Source of the DNA: CAVPLM01 sp963713545
Lineage (GTDB): Bacteria; Actinomycetota; Thermoleophilia; RBG-16-64-13
Assembly: GCA_963713545.1 (NCBI GenBank)
Contig: CAVQME010000001.1
Location: 372,001-436,000, forward strand
DNA: 64,000 bases
Direction: 5' to 3'
The notes under the pieces: generated by a model
Databases searched by the model: none
What the model was told of the DNA's origin: nothing
The model's input: the letters and a program-made list of their open reading frames with translations, nothing else
Shown: positions 18,091 to 27,003 of the stretch, piece after piece
How the letters are laid out: every line of letters starts with the position of its first letter
How positions within the stretch are numbered: the first letter of the stretch is position 1
Translations under genes and position numbers: made by a program

Positions 18091-20448
18091 TCACGCCCCC
18101 GGCCCGCAGGCCAGTATCGCTCTCTTGACCAATGCCCGGGCTATCTGGATCTTGTAGCGGTTGTTGAGGAGCGGGAGCGCTCCCCCCACACCGGCTTCGG
18201 CCGCCTGCTCCGCGGTCGCCTCATCGACCGATCTGCCGGTCATGTACTCCTCGGCTGCGGTCACCCGGAAGGGGATGCCGTAGACCGAGTTGAGACATAT
18301 CCGAGCCGACCGGACCACACCGCCATCGATATCCAGGGCAGCGGCACAGTTGACGATCGAGAAGTCGATGGACTTCCGCAGGGCGAACTTGATGAACGCG
18401 GACCGGGCGTTCGTACCGAGCCTGGGAACCTCGACTTCCAAGACCATCTCACCGGCCCCAAGGATCGTGCTCGCATCGACCCCGACAGAGAAGAACTCCT
18501 CGGCATGGATCACCCGCTGGGATGTCCGGATCTTGGCACCCAGAGCTATCAACACAGGCGCCAGGTCCGAAGGGTTGACCGCCACGCAACCGCAGTTGAA
18601 GCAGCGACTGGCCTCGGCCTCGACCGCGGCCCGGTCCAGAGTGCCTGTCTCCTCGACGTCGAGACCCTTCAGTCTCTCCGACAGGGAGAGCTCCGGCACC
18701 TCCACTCGGGTGCTGGGTTCGAGACAAGAACCATCGAACTTCTCGCCGATGGCGCACACCGGTTCGTACTCTTCCTCGGGCGCCTTGCCTTGCAGATAGG
18801 CTTGGATGGACAGAGCCGCAGTCCGGCCGGCACGGACCGCCTCCGCGACCGTCGCTGGCCCGGTGACGAAGTCCCCGCCGGCGAAGACACCTTTGCCCAG
18901 AGAGTGGCCGGTCTCGTCCAATCTGAGTCGGTCGTTCTCGTCGACGAACCCCGTCGGAAGGAAGGAGTAGTCCGGCTTCTCTACGATGGCCTTGATGACT
19001 GCGTCACACTGCACGGCGTAATCCGAGCCCTCCACTGGCACGGGGCGCGGCCGACCACTTTCGTCCAGTTCTCCCAGCTCCATCTTGCAGCAGGTCAGCT
19101 CCACCCCGCCGGCCTCCTCGCCGGCTCCCACGGGCTGGGTCAGGAACTCGAACCTGACCCCTTCCTGCTCCGCCCGCTCCACTTCCTCCCGAAGGGCAGG
19201 CATCTCGTCCCTGGTGCGCCGGTAGAAGATCACCGGTCGAGCTCCCACTCTGAGCAGGGAACGAGCCACATCTATGGCGGTGTTGCCTCCACCGATGACC
19301 CCGACCGTCTTCCCGGCCATCTTCTCGAGATCCGCGCTGCCGAGGAACTCCACGCCGGACTGAAGGCAATCCTCTCCCAAGATCCCGACTTCCGTTTCCT
19401 GCCAGGCTCCAGCCGCCACGAAGACCGCGTCGAAATCTTGCCTGAGCTCCGCAAGCGCGTCCTGGTCGATGGTCGCCGCCAGTGCGAACTCTATGCCCGT
19501 CTGCTCGAGACCTTCGATCTGCTTGTTGAGGACGTCTCTGGGAAGACGGTACGGCGGGATCCCGTATGCAAGAAGGCCACCAGCTTGCGGCATGCGCTCA
19601 AAGATCGTCACCTCATGTCCGGCCTGCCTCAGATAGTAGGCCGCAGAAAGCCCCGCCGGCCCTGAACCTACGACCGCCACCCGTCTGGCCGTCTCCCGAC
19701 GAGGCTGTACGTAGAATTCATCCAGGTTCTCGAGAATGTGATCACCGACGAACCGTTCCACCTCCCTTATGGACACCGGCTCGTCGAACTCGCCCCGCGC
19801 ACACTCGTCTTCACAAGGGTGCGGACACACCCTTCCGGTTATCGCCGGGAGGGGGTTCGCCTTAAGAACTGTGGCAGCAGCCGCGGTCATGTCACCCGCG
19901 CGGAGTTGGGCAAGATACGAGGGTATGTCGATGTCGGTCAGGCAGCCTCGGGTGCAGGCCGTGAGTCCGACTCTCGCGGCCCCGAAGATCGAGTGGTACC
20001 GCGCGTCGCCGGTCAGCGCGTAGCAGGCCTTGCCGCCCTTTCTCAGGCAGAAGAACCGGTTTTCCGGCACCCAGTAGTACCAGCAGCGGTTGTTCTGGCA
20101 GATGTTGCCCGCGACCGTCCCCATCTCGCGGATGTGGGGGGAAGCCGTCTTGCGGGCGGCTTCGGCCAGGGCGGGATAGTCGGTCTTCACGGTCTCGTCG
20201 GTGGCCAGGTCTTCCAGCCTGGTCAGCGCCCCGACCAGGAGCTTGCCCTCCTCTTCCCGAACGTAGTCCAGACCCGGAATGTTCTTGATGTCGACGAGGA
20301 CCTCCGGATAGTCCGCCAGGATGCCGTCCCTCATCTCGCCGAGCAGATCGGTGCCCCCGGCGATGATGCGCGCGTTCCCGCCGCACTCCCGCAGGATGGC
20401 GGTCGCTTCTTCCACAGACTCAGCGCTTACGTGCTTGAATGTCTTCAT
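18091..20448 (-). CDS. Xanthine-dehydrogenase-family FAD subunit with nested GltD-like NAD(P)H module, 785 aa
   Basis: Domain order read from the protein: residues 1-160 are the N-terminal part of a CoxM/XdhB FAD subunit (IIAGGTDLLGEMR, REMGTVAGNICQNN, CWYYW and CLRKGG Cys loop). Residues about 163-618 are a complete GltD-type module with Fe-S Cys (CTRGC 165-169, CPHPCEDEC 208-216), a FAD site VGSGPAG (260-266), a NAD(P) site VIGGGNTAID (384-393) and GGDFVTGPATV. Residues 619-785 resume the CoxM fold (NPSDLAPVLIALGAKI, RKSIDFSIVNCA). The module therefore interrupts the FAD subunit rather than being added at an end. It would let the Mo hydroxylase exchange electrons with NAD(P)H. The frame is intact. 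Confidence 0.85.
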   Translation of the reverse strand: MKTFKHVSAESVEEATAILRECGGNARIIAGGTDLLGEMRDGILADYPEVLVDIKNIPGLDYVREEEGKLLVGALTRLEDLATDETVKTDYPALAEAARKTASPHIREMGTVAGNICQNNRCWYYWVPENRFFCLRKGGKACYALTGDARYHSIFGAARVGLTACTRGCLTDIDIPSYLAQLRAGDMTAAAATVLKANPLPAITGRVCPHPCEDECARGEFDEPVSIREVERFVGDHILENLDEFYVQPRRETARRVAVVGSGPAGLSAAYYLRQAGHEVTIFERMPQAGGLLAYGIPPYRLPRDVLNKQIEGLEQTGIEFALAATIDQDALAELRQDFDAVFVAAGAWQETEVGILGEDCLQSGVEFLGSADLEKMAGKTVGVIGGGNTAIDVARSLLRVGARPVIFYRRTRDEMPALREEVERAEQEGVRFEFLTQPVGAGEEAGGVELTCCKMELGELDESGRPRPVPVEGSDYAVQCDAVIKAIVEKPDYSFLPTGFVDENDRLRLDETGHSLGKGVFAGGDFVTGPATVAEAVRAGRTAALSIQAYLQGKAPEEEYEPVCAIGEKFDGSCLEPSTRVEVPELSLSERLKGLDVEETGTLDRAAVEAEASRCFNCGCVAVNPSDLAPVLIALGAKIRTSQRVIHAEEFFSVGVDASTILGAGEMVLEVEVPRLGTNARSAFIKFALRKSIDFSIVNCAAALDIDGGVVRSARICLNSVYGIPFRVTAAEEYMTGRSVDEATAEQAAEAGVGGALPLLNNRYKIQIARALVKRAILACGPGA

Positions 20449-20463
20449 CTCGGCACTCCTCCG

Positions 20464-22923
20464 CTAAGCCTTGCCCAAGGCCTTGAGCACCCGGTCGGGT
20501 GTCGCCGGAAAGCCTTCCAGCCACACGCCGATGGCGTTGTGCACCGCCGGGCCGATAAGCACCGGTAAAACGGTAGCCACGTCCTCGCCGATACCGACGG
20601 AGCCGTAAGGCCCATAGCCCATCCCCGTCTCTAGAAGGATCGTCTCTACCTCGCCGATATCCATGAGAGTGGGGATCTTGTAGTTGAGGAGGTTCCCATT
20701 GAGCATGATCCCGGTCCGCTCGTCGTAGACGACCTCTTCGGTGCGGCCGCGACCGACGCCCATGTAGGCGCCGCCGTAGGCTTGGCCTTCGCAGCCGTCC
20801 CAGTTGATGACCTTGCCGACGTCGTTGACCGTGACCACCTTCGTGATCTCCACTTCACCGGTCTCCGGGTCGACCTCGACCTCCATGAAGTGAGCCTGCC
20901 GGCAGAAGCGGACCCGCACCCCCAGGTAGGTGCCGCGCTGCACCTGCCAGGCGTGCTCGAACATCGGAGGCGTCAGCCGCATGGGATAGGTCAGACCTTC
21001 CTTCCCGGCCAGGATAGGCTCCCCGATGGGCGACATGAGCGGCCCCTGCGCCCCGGAGGGACCGACGAAGTCGGCCACCGTCATCCGGTTGAAGGGGTCG
21101 GCCTTCTCGAAGATCACGCCGTCCTTGATGTCGAGCTCGTCGGCCCGCTTGTCGGGGAAGGCCGGCGGGAAGCTGGTGAGTTGCGTCACGCCCCGCGGGC
21201 TCACCGCCGCCTCGAGGATCTTCTCCTTCAGCATCCGGGCGGCATGGCGCACGGCCCAGCCGTTGACGGTCAGGTTGGTGGACGTGTCCGGCGTCATAGT
21301 GAAGAAGCCCGCGTCGTCCTGGTGCTTGAAGCGGACGTCTTCCACCCGGTAGCCCAGCTCGTCCGCGGCGATCTGGCAGTAGGCGGTCTCCGCGTTCTGC
21401 CCGCCATCGGCCCGGCAGCCGAGAATGGTGGCCGTCCCGTCGTTGCGCTCCACGTAGATCGCTACCTCACAGGTGCCGGCCGAGTCGTCCCACTCGTGCG
21501 TCCAGGTGAAGCCGAGCCCGTGCATCCTGCCGTTGGACAGCTTCCTCGCGCCGGGAGCATGCCGCTTGTTGTCCCAGTCGATGGCAGCCTTCCCCTTTTC
21601 GATGCACTCGCGCAGACTGTCCCGCACCGGAAAGCCGAGTTCCGCTTTGCGCTCGTTCAGCCAGGCGATGTCGTGCCCTTCGGCACCGTCGTTCTTGAGG
21701 GCGACATCGATCGGGTCCAGGCCGAGGACGTCCGCCACCCGGTTCGTGACCAGGTTGAGGCTGTAGCAGTTGAGGTTCTGTTCGCAGCGGGTGGGGACGT
21801 TGGGACCTTTGTTCACCCAGACCGCCTCGGTCCTTCCGTACACGTGGTGCACCTTGGTGTTTTCGAGGAAGTGCTTGACGATGCCGAACACCGGCATGGC
21901 CTGGTTGACCACCACTCCTCTCTCCTCCACGGCGGTGATGGTCCCGTCCAGCTTGGCGCCCACCTTGAGATAGAACACCCCGGCGTCCATCTCGCCGCCG
22001 TAGAAGTCCTCTCTCCGGTTGAACAGCCACTTGACCGGCCTGCCGGTGCGCTTGGCCACGACGGCCGCGCAGTAGGTGCCGCCGAGGTTCCAGGCCATCT
22101 GGCTCCAACCGCCGAAGCTGGCGCCCTGGTAGAGGCAGTGGATGTCGATCTTGTTCATGGGTAGGCCACCGAACCAGGTGGAGATGGCCCGCTTGCAGAT
22201 ATGGGGCCGCTGCTGCTTGACCCAGACCTCGGCGTACTCGCCGTTCCATCTCCACACTCCGCAGGGGCGCTCAGGGCCCACCCAGGTGTTGAGTCCCTGA
22301 GTGAACTTGAACTCGATGATCTTGTCCGCTTCGGCGAAGCCCTTCTGGACGTCGCCGTGGCCTTCGATGTACACGCCCCTGCCGTCCAGATTGCCGTCGG
22401 GGTTCTCCTCCGGGTTGCTCACCGGAGCGTCCGGCTCCAACGCCTTCTCCACGTCGAGGACGAAGGGGCGCTGCTCCCACTCCACCCGGATGAGACCCAG
22501 GGCCCGCTCGGCGATCTCCTCGGTGTCGGCGCACACGAAGGCGCCCACCTCTTCTCCCTGGAAGTGAGCGACCCGAGGCAGAGGCGGCACGCTGTTCAAC
22601 TCGTGCCCGCCCAGGCTCGCGCCTTCGGGAAGTTCGGGGTCATCGTAGCGAAGCACCGCCCGGACCCCCGGATACTTCTCGGCCTCGGAGGTGTCCATGC
22701 TGACTATCTGCGCATGGGGATAGGGTGAGGTGAGGAACCTCCCGTAGAGCATGCCGGGCAGCTTCACGTCGAGCGTGTACTTGGCCGCCCCGGTGGCCTT
22801 CTCGTAGCCGTCGGTGCGCCGCACTCCCCGTCTGCCGATGCTTTGATACTCCTCCAGAGGATATGCGTCCGCCCGCTTGTTGTCGAAGGACTCGAGCATC
22901 TTCCGCTTCTCGTTACCGGTCAC
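20464..22923 (-). CDS. Xanthine-dehydrogenase-family molybdenum-binding subunit (aldehyde oxidase/CO dehydrogenase type)
   Basis: Mo-MCD hydroxylase large subunit of about 819 aa. The N-terminal a/b hammerhead shows ATGAAKYTLDVKLPGMLYG; Mo-site regions include GGQNAETAYCQ and the C-terminal VGIGEDVATVLP, whose Glu is the expected catalytic base. The start is taken as GTG 22923: GGGAGGTGA lies just upstream and it overlaps the small-subunit stop. ATG 22899 is an alternative. The usual RGYGNPE-like loop is diverged (NVPTRCEQ), so the substrate is probably not xanthine. It forms an L-M-S set with 18091-20448 and 22913-23437, transcribed S-L-M. Confidence 0.85.
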   Translation of the reverse strand: MTGNEKRKMLESFDNKRADAYPLEEYQSIGRRGVRRTDGYEKATGAAKYTLDVKLPGMLYGRFLTSPYPHAQIVSMDTSEAEKYPGVRAVLRYDDPELPEGASLGGHELNSVPPLPRVAHFQGEEVGAFVCADTEEIAERALGLIRVEWEQRPFVLDVEKALEPDAPVSNPEENPDGNLDGRGVYIEGHGDVQKGFAEADKIIEFKFTQGLNTWVGPERPCGVWRWNGEYAEVWVKQQRPHICKRAISTWFGGLPMNKIDIHCLYQGASFGGWSQMAWNLGGTYCAAVVAKRTGRPVKWLFNRREDFYGGEMDAGVFYLKVGAKLDGTITAVEERGVVVNQAMPVFGIVKHFLENTKVHHVYGRTEAVWVNKGPNVPTRCEQNLNCYSLNLVTNRVADVLGLDPIDVALKNDGAEGHDIAWLNERKAELGFPVRDSLRECIEKGKAAIDWDNKRHAPGARKLSNGRMHGLGFTWTHEWDDSAGTCEVAIYVERNDGTATILGCRADGGQNAETAYCQIAADELGYRVEDVRFKHQDDAGFFTMTPDTSTNLTVNGWAVRHAARMLKEKILEAAVSPRGVTQLTSFPPAFPDKRADELDIKDGVIFEKADPFNRMTVADFVGPSGAQGPLMSPIGEPILAGKEGLTYPMRLTPPMFEHAWQVQRGTYLGVRVRFCRQAHFMEVEVDPETGEVEITKVVTVNDVGKVINWDGCEGQAYGGAYMGVGRGRTEEVVYDERTGIMLNGNLLNYKIPTLMDIGEVETILLETGMGYGPYGSVGIGEDVATVLPVLIGPAVHNAIGVWLEGFPATPDRVLKALGKA

Positions 22924-23437
22924 GGCCGTCACCTCCCTTGAGGACCGCGGCCGCTTCCAGGATGGCCTTGATGTGCTGGGGATAGGTCCCGCACCGGCAG
23001 AGGTTACCCACCATGGCCTCCTTGATCTCCTCCACCGTGGGGTCCGGATTACGATCAAGTAGGGCCTTGGCCGTGACGACGAAGCCCGGCGTGCAGAAAC
23101 CGCACTGCATACAGCTGTATTTGATGTAGGCTTCGATGAGCGGATGGTTGGCCCTGGTGATGCCTTCGATGGTCTCGATGCTTCTGCCGGCGCACTCGAT
23201 GGCCAGCATCATGCAGGAAAGCACGGGCCTGCCCTCCATGATCACCGTACAGGCGCCGCAGGCCCCTTCCCCGCAGAATTCCTTGGTCCCCGTCAGACCC
23301 AGCCCCTCCGCCAGCACAAACTGGAGAGTCCACTGGGGTTGCACCGGAATGGCGTAGGTATCGCCGTTCACCACCAGGTGCACGGTAGCTTCAGAGACCG
23401 CCCCGGAGACTGCATTCTTCTCTTGCACTTCCAACAT
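22913..23437 (-). CDS. Xanthine-dehydrogenase-family [2Fe-2S] subunit, about 174 aa
   Basis: Small subunit with the plant-type ferredoxin motif CGEGACGACTV and the second [2Fe-2S] motif CGFCTPG...CRCGTY. The start ATG 23437 (MLEVQEKN) is chosen for length; the open frame extends to 23518 but would add an atypical leader. Transcription starts in the 155-bp gap that also serves the divergent LysR gene, so this Mo-hydroxylase operon is probably under its control. Confidence 0.87.
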   Translation of the reverse strand: MLEVQEKNAVSGAVSEATVHLVVNGDTYAIPVQPQWTLQFVLAEGLGLTGTKEFCGEGACGACTVIMEGRPVLSCMMLAIECAGRSIETIEGITRANHPLIEAYIKYSCMQCGFCTPGFVVTAKALLDRNPDPTVEEIKEAMVGNLCRCGTYPQHIKAILEAAAVLKGGDGRDR

Positions 23438-23550
23438 ATCCAACGACCCCCCATTCCCCCGTTCCGAATATGCTTTCGGCAGATAAGCAATATTATCAGG
23501 GTCGTTGCGGCCCCTCACACCCGGCCTCGGCCCCTTCGCCTGTCCCAGGC

Positions 23551-23592
23551 ATACTTCTCATAGTTCGCGTGAAGTATTACAATCCTGTATAG
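23551..23592. promoter_or_regulatory. Palindromic LysR-type operator and promoter overlap
   Basis: The inverted repeat ATACTTC-N13-GAAGTAT (23551-23577) lies directly before the LysR start, and the homologous 38-nt block runs to 23592, the base before the ATG. The divergent Mo-hydroxylase operon starts 114 nt away on the other strand. Geometry and symmetry are typical of an autoregulated LysR divergent promoter. The same block occurs at 13130-13167. Confidence 0.65.
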
Positions 23593-24510
23593 ATGGAACT
23601 GGACCTGTTCAAATCCTTTGTGGCCGTGGCGGAAGCTCGGAGCTTCAGCCGGGCGGCACGGGCCACCCACTCCACGCAGCCCACCCTCAGCCGTCAGATC
23701 GCCCGTCTGGAGAACGAGCTGGGCACCAGACTCTTCGAGCGGTACGGACGGCATGTGGAGTGCACTCCGAGCGGAGAACTGCTTCTGCCCCTGGCTCAAG
23801 CCATCATCAACCGGGCCAACGACGCCATCAGCCTCGTACGCGAGCAGGCTGGGGCCGGGCCGAGCATAGTGCGCTTCGGGGCCACGGGCAGCGTGTTCGC
23901 CCACTTGTTGACGCCCGCGCTCGCCTCGTTCTCCGCAGCCTACCCCAACGTGAGCGTCGACCTGGTGGAGAGGAACGACGCCGCTTGTGAGGACGCGGTC
24001 ATCAGGGGAGAGCTGGACTGCGCCGTTATGACTCCTTGGGGTTCGGCTCGGACCGCGACCCACCGTCTTCTCACAGAAGAGATCCTTCTGGTAGTGCCCC
24101 AGGGTCACCGTCTCGCCGCCTATTCACCGGTCACGTTCGGCGTGCTCGCGAGCGAGTCCATACTGCTACCCCCGAGCACGATGAACGCGAGCAACATAGC
24201 CGCCGACGCTTTTCGCCGAGCGGGTTTCGAGCCCAGATTCTCCTACAGGGCCACCTACCCCGAACTGACCAAGGCCCTCGTCAGGCGAGGTCTGGGGGTG
24301 GCACCGATGCCGCGGATGCTCCTCGCGCCCGAGACCCTCGAGGGTCTGGCTGCCCTACCCTTCCAGGAACCGATGGCCCGCGATCTCGCGCTGATCTACC
24401 CGCGAGACCGTCCCTTGCCGGCGGCGGCGCGGGCCCTGATGGTCCATATCCGGGCAGGGGTCTCCGGCAGCGGGGAGAGTCCCGCCAGACGCCGGCCGCG
24501 TGAGCAGTAG
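23593..24510 (+). CDS. LysR-family transcriptional regulator, 305 aa
   Basis: Winged-helix DNA-binding domain at residues 1-60 (MELDLFKSFVAVAEARSFS, TQPTLSRQIARLENELG) followed by a LysR substrate-binding domain (IVRFGATGSVFAHLLTPAL). The N-terminus matches the family exactly at ATG 23593, yet no Shine-Dalgarno precedes it and the operator palindrome abuts the start, so the mRNA may be leaderless. Divergent from the 2Fe-2S/Mo/FAD hydroxylase genes. Likely effector: an aromatic substrate or intermediate (inference). Confidence 0.9.
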   Translation: MELDLFKSFVAVAEARSFSRAARATHSTQPTLSRQIARLENELGTRLFERYGRHVECTPSGELLLPLAQAIINRANDAISLVREQAGAGPSIVRFGATGSVFAHLLTPALASFSAAYPNVSVDLVERNDAACEDAVIRGELDCAVMTPWGSARTATHRLLTEEILLVVPQGHRLAAYSPVTFGVLASESILLPPSTMNASNIAADAFRRAGFEPRFSYRATYPELTKALVRRGLGVAPMPRMLLAPETLEGLAALPFQEPMARDLALIYPRDRPLPAAARALMVHIRAGVSGSGESPARRRPREQ

Positions 24511-24570
24511 GCGCCCCGGGCTTACAACTCGTTTCCCATCGCTGAGCCATCATGGTAGGCTTGCCGCACT

Positions 24571-25023
24571 ATGAGTCAGAGCAAGACCTCCAAATACATC
24601 GTGACCGAACTGAAGATGCCGGAGGACAAGCTCCGCGTCGACGACTACTACAGGACGTATGCCTCCCGCATCCTCTGGATGGATGAGGACGTCGTCGAGG
24701 GCGCGTTCCACATGAACACCTCCTGGTTCCTCAGGCCCATCGCGAAGACCATCGAGGACAAGCCGCACGTCCACGACACCGACGAGATCATCGGGTTCTT
24801 CGGCAGCGATCCGGACGATCCGTACGACCTGGGGGGCGAGGTCGAGATCTGGCTGGAGGACGATAAGCACCTCATCGACCGCACCGCCATGATCTTCGTT
24901 CCGGCGGGCATGAAGCACTGCCCCTTGGCGCTGACCCGGGTCGACAGACCGATCTTCCACTTCACCATCGTCACGGGCGGTCGGTACGACAAGGAGATCA
25001 AGGGCGACACGCCCGCGCAGTGA
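24571..25023 (+). CDS. Cupin-fold protein, 150 aa
   Basis: Single-domain beta-barrel protein. The metal-site pattern is visible as KPHVHDTDEIIGFFG (His-x-His plus Glu) and the later His in AGMKHCPL, typical of cupins. The catalytic role is unknown; cupins next to aromatic-degradation genes can be dioxygenases, isomerases or sensors. It lies 60 nt after the LysR gene on the same strand and 186 nt before etfB. The frame is intact and the start ATG 24571 fits the family length. Confidence 0.7.
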   Translation: MSQSKTSKYIVTELKMPEDKLRVDDYYRTYASRILWMDEDVVEGAFHMNTSWFLRPIAKTIEDKPHVHDTDEIIGFFGSDPDDPYDLGGEVEIWLEDDKHLIDRTAMIFVPAGMKHCPLALTRVDRPIFHFTIVTGGRYDKEIKGDTPAQ

Positions 25024-25209
25024 CCGAGCCCGATCGAGCGCCGCGCGAGGCGCGGCGAAGGAGGCCGGGCAAGCAGCCGTCTCCAGCTATACGGCTCAGT
25101 CATACTTCCTGGCAGTCATGAAAAAGTTCTTGTGAAGCACTTTCCCGGGTCACGACTCGGCTATCATGTATGAGGGTCAGGTTTCGCCTTACAAAAGAAT
25201 GGATGACTG

Positions 25210-25986
25210 ATGAACATAGCGGTATGCGTGAAACAGGTGATCGATACGGAGGCCGAGAAGAAGCTCGATCCCGAGTCTTGGCGTCTGGACCGTAGCGTGA
25301 ACTGCATCCTCAATCCGTATGACGAATATGCGGTGGAGGAAGCGTTGCGGATCAAGGAAGCCCAGGGCGGCGAAGTAGTGGCCGTGTGCATGGGACCTGA
25401 GAAAGCCGAGGAGGCTATCCGCAAAGCCCTAGCCATGGGAGTGGACAGCGCGGTCCTCGTGACCGATCCCGCTCTGGCCGGCTCAGACGCGCAGGCCACG
25501 GCCTACGTGCTGGCGGAGGCCCTGAAAAGTATCCAGTGGGATCTGGTGGTCTTCGGAGTGCGGTCCACCGATGGTGAGACCGGCTGCGTACCTGCCGCCG
25601 TGGCCGAGCTGCTCAGCGTTCCGCTTCTGTCGACCTTGGCGAAAGTGGACGTACAGGGCTCCACCCTTGCCGTCCACAGGGAGACGGAGCAGGGCTACGT
25701 CGCCTATGAGTGCCCCACCCCCGCGGTGCTCTCCGTCATCAAGGGGATCAACGAACCGCGCTATCCCTCGATGAAGGGCATCATGGGCGCGAAGAAGAAA
25801 CCCCTGGACGTGAAGAACGCCTCCGCCCTGGATCTGGATTTGTCCCAGCTGGGACTGTCCGGAGCCAAGACCCGCGTGCTTTCGGCCCGCTCTCCCGAAC
25901 CCCGCAAGGCGGGAGTGAAGATCGAAGACGACGGCACGGGCGCTCAGCGGATCGCCGATTTCTTGGCGAGCGAGAAGCTCGCGTAA
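25210..25986 (+). CDS. etfB: Electron transfer flavoprotein beta subunit, 258 aa
   Basis: MNIAVCVKQVIDTEA start, then NPYDEYAVEEALRIKE and the signature VFGVRSTDGETGCVPA, all characteristic of EtfB. It binds AMP (or FAD in bifurcating ETFs) and accepts electrons from acyl-CoA dehydrogenases. Start ATG 25210. The genes etfB, etfA and ETF-quinone oxidoreductase follow with gaps of 16 and 11 nt, so they form one operon. The pairing with a quinone oxidoreductase (Fix-like order) points to delivery into the quinone pool, or bifurcation in reverse. Confidence 0.93.
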   Translation: MNIAVCVKQVIDTEAEKKLDPESWRLDRSVNCILNPYDEYAVEEALRIKEAQGGEVVAVCMGPEKAEEAIRKALAMGVDSAVLVTDPALAGSDAQATAYVLAEALKSIQWDLVVFGVRSTDGETGCVPAAVAELLSVPLLSTLAKVDVQGSTLAVHRETEQGYVAYECPTPAVLSVIKGINEPRYPSMKGIMGAKKKPLDVKNASALDLDLSQLGLSGAKTRVLSARSPEPRKAGVKIEDDGTGAQRIADFLASEKLA

Positions 25987-26002
25987 CAGAGGAGATAGAG
26001 CA

Positions 26003-26992
26003 GTGAGCAATCAGAGTGGCATCCTCGTTGTAGCAGAGCCCAAGGACGGGAAGCTCGCCAACGTCACCTTGGAAAGCATAACCAGGGCTCGCGCCCTGAC
26101 CGCGACGGCCGGCGGGAGCGTGAGCGTGGTGATCGCGGCCGCCGAACCCGGCCCGCTGGTAGCCGCTGCCGGCCGGTACGGCGCCGACCGCGTCTACGTG
26201 GTCGAAAGCCCCGAGGCTGCCGTCTTCCGTCCCGGCCCCTTCATCGATGCAGCTATGGCCGCCGTCCAGGCGGCCGACCCGGCTGTGATCCTCTGCGCGG
26301 GCTCACCCGACGGCCGCGACGTGGCTGCCGGTTGCGCGGCGCGTCTGGGTGCGGGGCTTCTGGTGGACATCACCGACCTCGAGGTCCGAGATGGTCGTTT
26401 CGTGGCGACCCACCCCTGTTTCGGCGGCAGTGTGATCGTGGAGAAGGAGGCGACCACCAGCCCGGCCGTCGCGACCGTGCGGCCCAACGTGTTCGCCCGC
26501 GAGGAAGCGGGCAAAGACCCCGAAGTCGTCCCGCTTTCGGTGGAGTTCGCTCCCTCCGGCCTGGCGGCCAAGGTGCTCGACGTCGTCTGCGAGAACGTGG
26601 GCATCATCAGCCTCGAGGAGGCCGAGATCATCGTGGCCGGCGGCCGGGGTGTCGGCAGTGCCGAGAAGTTCGCCGTTATCAGAGAACTGGCCGAAGCACT
26701 GGGCGCCGCGGTGGGCGCCAGCCGGGCCATCGTCGACGAGGGCTGGATCAGCCATCAGTACCAGGTGGGGCAGACCGGGAAGACCGTCTCGCCCAAGCTC
26801 TACATAGCCTGCGGCATCTCCGGAGCCATCCAGCACGCGGCCGGCATGCAGACCTCGGACTACATCGTGGCCATAAACAGAGACCCAGAGGCGCCCATCT
26901 TCAGCTTCGCCGACTTCGGCGTGGTGGGCGATCTCCATGTCCTGGTTCCGGCCTTGACCGAGGAGATCCGTCGGCGCAAGGCCGCTTCCTAG
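26003..26992 (+). CDS. etfA: Electron transfer flavoprotein alpha subunit, 329 aa
   Basis: EtfA with the C-terminal FAD domain: VAGGRGVGSAEKF, SRAIVDEGWI, QVGQTGKTVSPKLYIACG and GAIQHAAGM are the conserved FAD-binding segments, and NRDPEAPIFSFADFGVVGD closes the fold. The start is GTG 26003 after GGAGATAGAG. It forms a heterodimer with the etfB product. No additional ferredoxin domain is fused. Confidence 0.93.
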   Translation: MSNQSGILVVAEPKDGKLANVTLESITRARALTATAGGSVSVVIAAAEPGPLVAAAGRYGADRVYVVESPEAAVFRPGPFIDAAMAAVQAADPAVILCAGSPDGRDVAAGCAARLGAGLLVDITDLEVRDGRFVATHPCFGGSVIVEKEATTSPAVATVRPNVFAREEAGKDPEVVPLSVEFAPSGLAAKVLDVVCENVGIISLEEAEIIVAGGRGVGSAEKFAVIRELAEALGAAVGASRAIVDEGWISHQYQVGQTGKTVSPKLYIACGISGAIQHAAGMQTSDYIVAINRDPEAPIFSFADFGVVGDLHVLVPALTEEIRRRKAAS

Positions 26993-27003
26993 GGAGCCCG
27001 AAG

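Noticed and set aside
25102..25140. Possible third LysR operator upstream of etfB (ATACTTC half-site)
   Set aside because: Only the left half ATACTTC is present; the right half occurs at the wrong spacing (GAAGCAC further on). Not strong enough to call without a genome-wide matrix.
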